Of a DNA stretch of 37,817 nt, positions 32,799-37,817 are shown in pieces. The DNA is from Gammaproteobacteria bacterium (GTDB lineage: Bacteria > Pseudomonadota > Gammaproteobacteria > Acidiferrobacterales > SPGG2), in NCBI GenBank assembly GCA_029861845.1, contig JAOTYM010000035.1, positions 1-37,817 of the forward strand. Direction: 5' to 3'. The notes under the pieces were generated by a model, which saw only the letters and a list, made by a program, of their open reading frames with translations, had not been told where the DNA came from and made no database searches. Numbering within the stretch: position 1 is the stretch's first letter; every line of letters starts with the position of its first letter. A program made the position numbers and the translations under genes.

Positions 32799-33717
32799 GG
32801 AAATGGATCGCCAGCTCCTGCCCGGTTTCGAGCGGATCATGATTCCATTGAGAGGTGGCAAAATCAGGACGCTTGTTGGCGGCTCGGGACCGCCCGTCTT
32901 GATGCTGCATGGCGATCCGCAGACGCATCTATGCTGGCATCATATCGCACCACAGCTGCTCGAACGTTTCACTGTTGTTCTGACCGACCTCCGTGGGCGC
33001 GGTGAAAGCCACAAGCCCGGGCGCACTGCAGATCATCGGCCGTATTCAAAGCGTGAGATGGCAGTCGAGCAAGTCCATGTCATGCAGCACCTCGGCTTCG
33101 ATCGGTTTGCCTTGGTGGGCCATGATCGTGGCGCGCGCGTTGCTCGACGGCTTGCATTGGATCGTCCGGACGCTGTCACGCGGTTGGCAGTCATGGATAT
33201 CGTCCCGGCGCTTGATTTTTATGAAGAAGCCAACGCCGAGATAGCCCAAGACTACTTCTATTTTTTCTTCCTCACTCAGCCCGCGCCTTATCCTGAACGG
33301 CTCATCGCGGGTGATCCAACCGCATTCATGAGCGAGATTTTGACTGGCCTGACGAATGACGGCCTTGCATATCATCCGGGCGCTCTCAATGCGTATCTCT
33401 GTGCTTCAACGGCGGAAGACGCAATCATTGCCATGTGTGAGTGTTTCCGCGCCGGTATTTCATGCGATGTGGAAGATGACAAAGCCGACCGCGCTGCGGG
33501 TCGGGAGATTGAATGCCCCACTTTGGTGTTCTGGGGCGAGAAGGGCGTCGTGGGACGCCACTTTGAAATGCGTAAGATCTGGCAGCGATGGTCGAAGTCA
33601 GTCGATTTCGCGCCCATGCCGTGCGGGCACTTCGTCCCCGAGGAAGCACCGACTCTCGCGACCCGAGCATTACTGACGTTTTTGGAGTCAGACGATCTGC
33701 CGGTGGGGCAAGGATAG
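32785..33717 (+). CDS. Alpha/beta hydrolase, haloacetate dehalogenase-like, with altered halide pocket
   Basis: 310-residue alpha/beta hydrolase. Oxyanion strand HGDPQTHLCWH, nucleophile Asp114 in VGHDRGARVARR, acid Asp138 in AVMDIVP, base His282 in CGHFVPEEAP. The series DRGARVARRLALDRPDAVT and FLTQPAPYPERLI are those of fluoroacetate dehalogenases, and both carboxylate-binding arginines (Arg115, Arg118) are kept. From memory of the characterised Rhodopseudomonas enzyme, its halide-binding His155, Trp156 and Tyr219 correspond here to Tyr159, Phe160 and Phe221, so dehalogenation is doubtful while a small carboxylate substrate remains likely. The start at 32785 has GGAG eight bases ahead and overlaps arsR by 14 bases; an ATG at 32803 is the alternative. 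It is in one operon with BKACE and SDR genes. Confidence 0.85.
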   Translation: MTIFEEMDRQLLPGFERIMIPLRGGKIRTLVGGSGPPVLMLHGDPQTHLCWHHIAPQLLERFTVVLTDLRGRGESHKPGRTADHRPYSKREMAVEQVHVMQHLGFDRFALVGHDRGARVARRLALDRPDAVTRLAVMDIVPALDFYEEANAEIAQDYFYFFFLTQPAPYPERLIAGDPTAFMSEILTGLTNDGLAYHPGALNAYLCASTAEDAIIAMCECFRAGISCDVEDDKADRAAGREIECPTLVFWGEKGVVGRHFEMRKIWQRWSKSVDFAPMPCGHFVPEEAPTLATRALLTFLESDDLPVGQG

Positions 33718-33748
33718 CGGGTCGATGGGGCTTGCGGAGTAAAAAGCT

Positions 33749-34675
33749 TTGCAAAAAACGTTCATCACCTGCGCCGTCACAGGCGCTGGAGACGGTCCAA
33801 AGAAGAGTCCACACGTTCCTGTGACGCCAAAGCAGATTGCCGACAGTGTCATTGAGGTTGGAAATGCGGGGGCTGCGATCGCACACATCCATGTTCGCGA
33901 TCCCGAAACTGGAGAAGGGTCCCGCCAAGACGAGCTTTATGCAGAGGTGGTCGAGCGCGTTCGCCAGCGCGACAACGACATCATCTTGAATCTGACGGCG
34001 GGCATGGGCGGCGATGCCGAATTTGGCGTAACGAACCCAAGGGAGTTTGGTAGCATGACCGACCTCGTCGGTCCCCATGAGCGTCTCACGCATGTTTGCT
34101 CATTAAAGCCTGACATCTGCACGCTCGATTGCGGTTCTTATAATGTCGGGGATGAGAATATTGTCTACATAAGCACGTCGGACTACGTGCGCTTAGGAGC
34201 CAAGGCCATCCGGCAGCTTGGTGTTCGGCCTGAGCTTGAAGTGTTCGATCTCGGCCATCTTCGGTACGTCCTTAAGCTTATGGGTGAAGGGATTATCGAA
34301 AAGCCAGCTCTCATTCAGTTCAGCCTCGGGGTGCCTTACGGCGCTCCGGCAGATACAGGGGCTCTCAAAGCTATGGTCGACATGGCTGTGGGCGCAGACG
34401 TCATTTGGTCGGCCTTCGGTGTAGGGCGGGACCAGATGCGTATGGTCGCCCAATCCGTCCTATTGGGAGGAAATGTCCGAGTTGGATTGGAAGACAATCT
34501 TTACCTTCGGAAAGGTGAGTTTGCGACCAATGGCCAACTCGTGGAGCGCGCCGCGTCGATCATCGAACATCTCGGTTCAAGTGTCATGACGCCTGAAGAA
34601 ACGAGACAGCTCCTTGGGCTCGTCTTGTACGATGCGAAATCAATGAGCGACTCTAGGATAGCGTCGGATGTCTAG
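33749..34675 (+). CDS. BKACE family beta-keto acid cleavage enzyme (DUF849), dehydrocarnitine-cleavage-like
   Basis: 308-residue TIM-barrel enzyme that condenses a beta-keto acid with acetyl-CoA and splits it into acetoacetate plus a new acyl-CoA. Zinc ligands are visible: His46 and His48 in AHIHVRDPETGEGS and Glu248 in VRVGLEDNLYL. LNLTAGMGGDAEFG, PDICTLDCGSYN and LGVPYGAPAD resemble, as I remember them, the BKACE subgroup that cleaves dehydrocarnitine in carnitine degradation; that subgroup call is tentative. The start is a TTG at 33749, supported by GGAG nine bases ahead and by the family N-terminus (TFITCAVTGAGD). It overlaps the SDR gene by eight bases. Confidence 0.9.
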   Translation: MQKTFITCAVTGAGDGPKKSPHVPVTPKQIADSVIEVGNAGAAIAHIHVRDPETGEGSRQDELYAEVVERVRQRDNDIILNLTAGMGGDAEFGVTNPREFGSMTDLVGPHERLTHVCSLKPDICTLDCGSYNVGDENIVYISTSDYVRLGAKAIRQLGVRPELEVFDLGHLRYVLKLMGEGIIEKPALIQFSLGVPYGAPADTGALKAMVDMAVGADVIWSAFGVGRDQMRMVAQSVLLGGNVRVGLEDNLYLRKGEFATNGQLVERAASIIEHLGSSVMTPEETRQLLGLVLYDAKSMSDSRIASDV

Positions 34676-35447
34676 AGAAGGTGAAAGGCGTCGGCGGGTT
34701 GTTATTACTGCTGGTGCAAGCGGCATTGGTCGCGAAGTCGCGCTACGATTTGCTCTGGTTGGCGCAGACGTTACGATTTGTGATGTCAATGACCATCACA
34801 TCGCACGGCTTGCCGAGAGCGCGCCTTCAATCCGCGCTGTGAAATGCGACGTTACCGATGCTGCAGCCGTGGAGGACTTGGTCGCGTATGCCGCGCAGGC
34901 CATGGGCGGGCTCGACACAGTCATCGCCAATGCTGGTACAGCGGGGCCGACGGCGTTTGCTGAGGATGTGTCGCCAGAGGATTGGGAAGCGACAATCGCA
35001 GTTAATCTCTCTGGCCAGTTTTATCTCATTAGAAGCTCGATCCCATTTCTCAAAAAAGAAGGAAATGGATCGATTGTCACGATATCGTCTGCGGCAGGGC
35101 GACTCGGTTTTCCGATGCGGGCGCCTTACGCGGCTGCGAAATGGGGCGTCATCGGTCTGACACAAACCTTGGCGATGGAACTTGGTGAGTTCGGCATCCG
35201 GGTGAATACAATCCTACCCGGCTCGGTCGAAGGCGATCGGATGCAGTCCGTACTCAAAGAGAGGGCTGTCCACTCCGGTATCAGTTATGAAATGGCCCGG
35301 GAACAGGAGATAGAAAACGTCTCGATGAAGAGACTGATCGAGCCAAATGAGATCGCGGATTTGATTTTTTTCATCACGTCCGAAAAAGGACGATCTATAT
35401 CGGGACAATCGATCGGCATCTGTGGGAATCTAGAGGTGCTTCGTTAG
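34668..35447 (+). CDS. Short-chain dehydrogenase/reductase (SDR)
   Basis: 259-residue classical SDR. Cofactor motif TAGASGIG (residues 14-21), an Asp at the end of the second strand (TICDVND) indicating NAD(H) preference, CDVTD, NAG, and the catalytic Ser in TISSAAG with Tyr and Lys in YAAAK. PYAAAKWGVIGLTQTLAMEL and RVNTILPGSV are standard. Its ATG lies inside the BKACE 3' end (eight-base overlap) with AGGA nine bases ahead, so it is coupled to BKACE. In this context the likely role is to oxidise a 3-hydroxy acid to the 3-keto acid that BKACE cleaves. Last gene of the operon. Confidence 0.92.
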   Translation: MSREGERRRRVVITAGASGIGREVALRFALVGADVTICDVNDHHIARLAESAPSIRAVKCDVTDAAAVEDLVAYAAQAMGGLDTVIANAGTAGPTAFAEDVSPEDWEATIAVNLSGQFYLIRSSIPFLKKEGNGSIVTISSAAGRLGFPMRAPYAAAKWGVIGLTQTLAMELGEFGIRVNTILPGSVEGDRMQSVLKERAVHSGISYEMAREQEIENVSMKRLIEPNEIADLIFFITSEKGRSISGQSIGICGNLEVLR

Positions 35448-35550
35448 TAGCAACGATCGGCGCGGAACATCCACAGAATGACTACGTATGGCTGCGACCA
35501 GCCTAACTGGTTGCCAGAGTTGGCCACAGGATGAACACCGTATTCACTGA

Positions 35551-35624
35551 ACCGCCGTGGTACGTGATCCGTATGCCCGGTGGTGTGGGAAAGGTCGGGC
35601 CGTAAGGCCCGCGCCTATCCCGAT
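35551..35624 (+). mobile_element. Group II intron 3' end: domains V and VI only
   Basis: Bases 35551-35584 form a 34-nucleotide hairpin of domain V type (ACCGCCG ... CCGGTGGT with inner GGTACG/CGTATGCC). Bases 35586-35623 form a domain VI-like hairpin (CGGGCC-GTAA-GGCCCG inside GGGA...TCCC) with an unpaired A near the 3' side and an AT end. The CGC in the domain V base and the small size recall bacterial group IIC introns. No reverse transcriptase or domain I is found upstream, where the SDR gene lies, so it is a truncated relic. TTAGGC follows directly, as in an attC core. Confidence 0.7.
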
Positions 35625-35684
35625 TAGGCGTCTTCAAATATGAAACGACAACGATTGGATTAATATTTTACCGGGAGCAAAGTT

Positions 35685-35999
35685 ATGATAGTCAGAATGT
35701 GGCACGGAATGGTCGACGCTTCAAAATCAGAAGAATATGCCGAATTCATGAAAAAGAGAGCAGCACCAGATTATAGTTCTGTCGATGGTTTGAAGAAGCT
35801 ATTGTTTTTGCGAAATATTGAAGCTGATATCGCTCATTTTTTGCTAGTAACTTATTGGGATTCCATGGAGTCCGTTAAAAAATTTGCAGGAGATCGCCCG
35901 AAAAAAGCCAAATACTATCCTGAAGATGATGGCTTTTTGTTAGAGAAAGAGGAGACAGCTGCATTATATGAAGTTTTTTATGAAAGTAGCGACGCCTGA
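35685..35999 (+). CDS. ABM-superfamily (antibiotic biosynthesis monooxygenase-like) protein in a cassette-like setting
   Basis: 104-residue dimeric alpha-beta barrel protein: MIVRMWHGMVDASKSEEYAE is the first strand and helix, HFLLVTYWDSMESVKKFAG the central strand and helix, and KAKYYPEDDGFLLEKEE the closing part, all typical of small ABM-domain proteins. Known members oxidise polyketides or act in heme breakdown; many, as here, have no known substrate. A GGGAGC ribosome site precedes the ATG. The gene is markedly AT-rich compared with its neighbours and its stop codon lies inside an attC-like site, both marks of an integron gene cassette. No integrase gene is visible in the window. Confidence 0.85.
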   Translation: MIVRMWHGMVDASKSEEYAEFMKKRAAPDYSSVDGLKKLLFLRNIEADIAHFLLVTYWDSMESVKKFAGDRPKKAKYYPEDDGFLLEKEETAALYEVFYESSDA

Positions 36000-36066
36000 A
36001 GAGGCGCTGCAGCCGGACAAGCCACTCGATACGCTCGCAGTTTGTCGCCGATGCGGGGCGTTAGGC
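35994..36066 (+). other. attC-like recombination site of an integron cassette
   Basis: The 73-base stretch ends in GTTAGGC, a perfect attC core (GTTRRRY), and begins GCCTGAA, complementary over GCCT but lacking the usual AAC. The inner arms pair imperfectly (GACAA with TTGTC, plus neighbouring GC-rich segments), enclosing a loop of about 20 bases. It overlaps the end of the ABM gene, as attC sites commonly do. The preceding TTAGGC at 35624-35629 would be the left boundary, giving a cassette of about 437 bases. Confidence 0.6.
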
Positions 36067-36115
36067 GCGATGAAAGAAACGAGACCCCGTTTGTCCGGTA
36101 TAAGGTTATGAATAA

Positions 36116-36187
36116 ATGAGCGAGACAACCGTTGTGCTTCTGGGCACTGGGACTCCTATCGCTGATCCCTGTCATTCGTCAAAACGT
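36116..36187 (+). pseudogene. MBL-fold metallohydrolase, N-terminal fragment
   Basis: MSETTVVLLGTGTPIADPCH is the characteristic first strand of RNase Z/arylsulfatase-type MBL-fold proteins (LLGTGTPxPDP). After about 23 codons the sequence changes to unrelated DNA that leads into the IS91 relic, and none of the metal-binding HxHxDH follows. It begins 50 bases after the attC-like site, so it may have been the next cassette gene, cut by the IS91-type element. Confidence 0.65.
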
Positions 36188-36223
36188 ATCCGGGAGGGCG
36201 AGTCGGCGGATAGGCGATTCAAA

Positions 36224-36242
36224 CCCCTTATCTGCCAAGGGG
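36224..36242. repeat. Hairpin in the presumed 3' end of the IS91-type relic
   Basis: CCCCTT-N7-AAGGGG is a perfect six-pair palindrome lying about 200 bases beyond the IS91 transposase stop. IS91-family elements carry short hairpins in their oriIS end, so this may mark it, but the exact element boundary cannot be set from one copy. Confidence 0.35.
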
Positions 36243-36444
36243 CGGCGGTATCGTGGGGACGCGAGATCATCGCGAGCTCTGCGGGGACTCGGGTGGCGCG
36301 CAGCCCATCGACACACGCTGACACGGCGAAGGTGGCTTCACTCACACCGTCGTGGCATCCAGGCTGACGACCAGGACGCGCGAGCAGCCGGCCCCCTGGC
36401 GGCGCTCCAAGCGCACCGCCGAGGAAAACGGCCGGTGGAGGTGC

Positions 36445-37302
36445 TCAGTGTCGTACCGGCGGCGGGGCGCGGGCGGCGCGGGTCTCGAGGTGGGCCAGGA
36501 TGGCCGCGATCACCCGCGGGTCGGTGATGACGGCGAGCACCCGCAATGCTGCACCGCAGCGCGGGCAACGGCTGATGTCGATGTCGAACACCCGGCGCAG
36601 ACGCTGAGCCCACGTCATCTGTGCGCGAGTGGGCGTCGCCCCCTGGTCGGCACCCTCGCTCACCGGTCCGGGCGCCGGCCCGGGCACGACGAGGCGGCGA
36701 TGGCGCGCATTCGGGGCGAACAGGCCGTGGAAACGAATGAGGTGACTGCGCGGGCGTGGGACCAGCGCGGCCAGGCGGGCGATGAAGTCGAGCGGTTCGA
36801 ACAGCACATGGGTCGTGCCATCGCTAAAGGGATGCTTCAACCCATAGACCACCAGGCCGTCCCCGTCGCGGCTCAGGCGCTCCAGGGCAATGGCGGGGCG
36901 CGCCACGTACCGGCACAGCCGCTCCAACTTTCGGCGATCGCCAGCCTTGCAGGCGACGGCCGCATTGAGCGAGAAACCGTCACGAGCGGCAGTGAAGGGC
37001 TTCGGCGGCTCCCGCCCCGGTCCCTCGAGTGCGACTCCCGGGGTGCGCAACCGAAAAGTCTTGCGCCCCGCGATAGGCCCCACGGCGATCCGGTAGCGGA
37101 TGGACGCACCCTGGAGCTGCGTGAGCGCATCCTCGCCTTCGGAGTCGAGGTCGAGCCAGAGCTGTTCCTCGTTGTCATACTCCTGCGCGACCAGCGCGCC
37201 GCTTCGCACCAGCGTGCGCGTGATGCGACGGATGAGCGTGTCGAGGAGGCGCTCGAGGTCGGTCAGGGTCCGGTGGCGATTCCAGGCGTTTCCCCCCGGG
37301 CC
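36445..37302 (-). pseudogene. IS91-family transposase, 5'-truncated
   Basis: An open minus-strand frame of 286 codons without a family-type start. It contains LTDLERLLDTLIRRITRTLV, LCRYVARPAIALERLSRDGD, GLKHPFSDGTTHVLFEPLDF, FHGLFAPNARHRRLVVP and the C-terminal RVFDIDISRCPRCGAALRVL with ITDPRVIAAILAHL. These are successive segments of Y2 (IS91-type) transposases. The N-terminal zinc finger and the HuH region (NVHFH in relatives) are absent; the frame closes at a TGA at 37303-37305. It differs from the smaller relic at 31795-31983, so two distinct IS91-type elements have visited this island. Confidence 0.88.
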
Positions 37303-37639
37303 TCAGTCCGGCTCCCGTGACCACCCATGACCGCCAATCGAGCAGATCTCCCCGGATAAGGACAGGCTCTGTCGCTGCACAACCGCGCCATTTACCGTGT
37401 CCCGCGAACCACGGGGCTTCGACATGTTGTGCTGCCTCGCCCCAGGGATGCCGGCCTTCTATGGCGTTCGTGTTCCTCGGCTCGCAGCTTTGCCGCGGGC
37501 TTCCTTCGCACCGCCCCTCGCGGGACCGCCCTTGCCTCAGGCTAGTAGTTGTCGCCAACATGCGGAGTGCTCACTAGTGTTGACGGTGGTTCACCTACAG
37601 GGGACTTGCACCCCATAAGAACATGCCCATGCCGGGCGT
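37303..37639. other. Non-coding block leading to an attC-like stem-loop
   Basis: 337 bases upstream of the stem-loop at 37640. Open frames on both strands (for example plus 37397-37618) show no known motif. I have an unverified memory of similar GC-rich blocks in other proteobacterial genomes, always next to such stem-loops, which would make this a mobile non-coding element. Confidence 0.4.
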
Positions 37640-37694
37640 ACACAACCGAATGCAGGCGACGCAGTACCTGCGCGCCTGATTCGGGGCGTTATGC
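37640..37694 (+). other. attC-like stem-loop
   Basis: A 17-pair hairpin: CCGAAT/ATTCGG, CAGGCG/CGCCTG and CGCAG/CTGCG around a TAC loop, with two single unpaired bases (G 37652, A 37659) both on the left arm. It is preceded by ACACAAC, whose AAC ends in the stem, and followed by GTTATGC with the conserved GTT. The AAC...GTT pair, offset unpaired bases and length of about 55 fit a short attC, though the outer boxes are only partly complementary. Confidence 0.5.
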
Positions 37695-37817
37695 GGCATC
37701 GCGTGGAATCGGGGGCACTGCATCGGTCTCCCGAGCGAACCAGGCCGCGGCTTTTGCCAGTATCTCCCGCTCCTCACGCAGCCGGCGATTGTCGCGGCGC
37801 AGCTGCCTCATCTCCTC
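37689..37817 (-). pseudogene. Second IS3 copy: OrfA C-terminal fragment (continues beyond the window)
   Basis: Bases 37709-37817 read as identical to 29117-29225 and, in the OrfA frame, give EEMRQLRRDNRRLREEREIL to FARETDAVPP. The frame then runs into foreign DNA (IPRDAA) and stops at TAA 37689-37691, so the copy is broken at its 3' end and lacks OrfB. Orientation is the same as in the complete element. The rest of OrfA should lie to the right of the window. Confidence 0.92.

Noticed and set aside
36067..36115. A further attC site directly after the first
   Set aside because: No second GTTRRRY core with a complementary partner could be found before the MBL fragment.
36352..37320. 322-codon plus-strand open frame
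   Set aside because: Antisense of the IS91-family transposase relic; the minus-strand frame carries the recognisable motifs.

Overview
The window looks like chromosomal DNA of a non-model gammaproteobacterium of moderately high GC. Evidence for this is the set of housekeeping-type genes (priA, sixA, a fructosamine kinase, a DUF523 protein, MacB-type ABC operons, GGDEF/EAL proteins) and dense gene packing with ATGA overlaps. No rRNA, tRNA or CRISPR array was seen. I could not run any search, so family names rest on motifs read by eye.

Left part (1-28082), mostly conserved backbone. A NodI/NodJ-like ABC-2 exporter (1-1632) faces a two-component system (1638-3986). This is divergent from an exosortase with a fused EpsI-like domain (4156-5772) and a secreted VIT/VWA protein ending in a PEP-CTERM signal (5702-7915). 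These four genes look like a self-contained system: one exosortase, one substrate and one regulator pair, with a CreB-box-like direct repeat between them. Then come a hydroxyacid dehydrogenase, a methyltransferase and a chalcone isomerase-like secreted protein. A six-gene minus-strand run follows (HlyD adaptor, ABC ATPase, two FtsX/MacB permeases, Nudix hydrolase, aminotransferase). Next are a DUF523 protein, a GGDEF-EAL protein coupled to sixA, a membrane protein preceded by a possible six-codon leader, an IS110 relic, a fructosamine kinase, a second membrane-bound GGDEF-EAL protein and priA, which has DnaA-box-like sites upstream.

Right part (28083-37817), an accessory island. It begins with a complete IS3-family element (28083-29461) sitting about 10 bp upstream of the ribosome-binding site of an aspartate aminotransferase-type gene. 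It ends in a fragment of the same IS in the same orientation (37709-37817; 109 bp that I read as identical). Between them lie a DinB protein, an IS91-family C-terminal fragment joined to an M24 peptidase C-terminal fragment, and a tight catabolic operon: ArsR regulator, alpha/beta hydrolase of the haloacetate dehalogenase type, BKACE (DUF849) enzyme and SDR dehydrogenase. After it come the 3' end of a group II intron (domains V and VI), an AT-rich ABM-domain gene that looks like an integron cassette with its own attC-like site, a broken MBL-fold gene, a larger IS91-family relic and a second attC-like stem-loop.

The most interesting items are the regulated exosortase/VIT-PEP-CTERM module, the BKACE operon whose hydrolase keeps carboxylate-binding arginines but has lost all three halide-binding residues, and the orphan cassette next to a group II intron tail.
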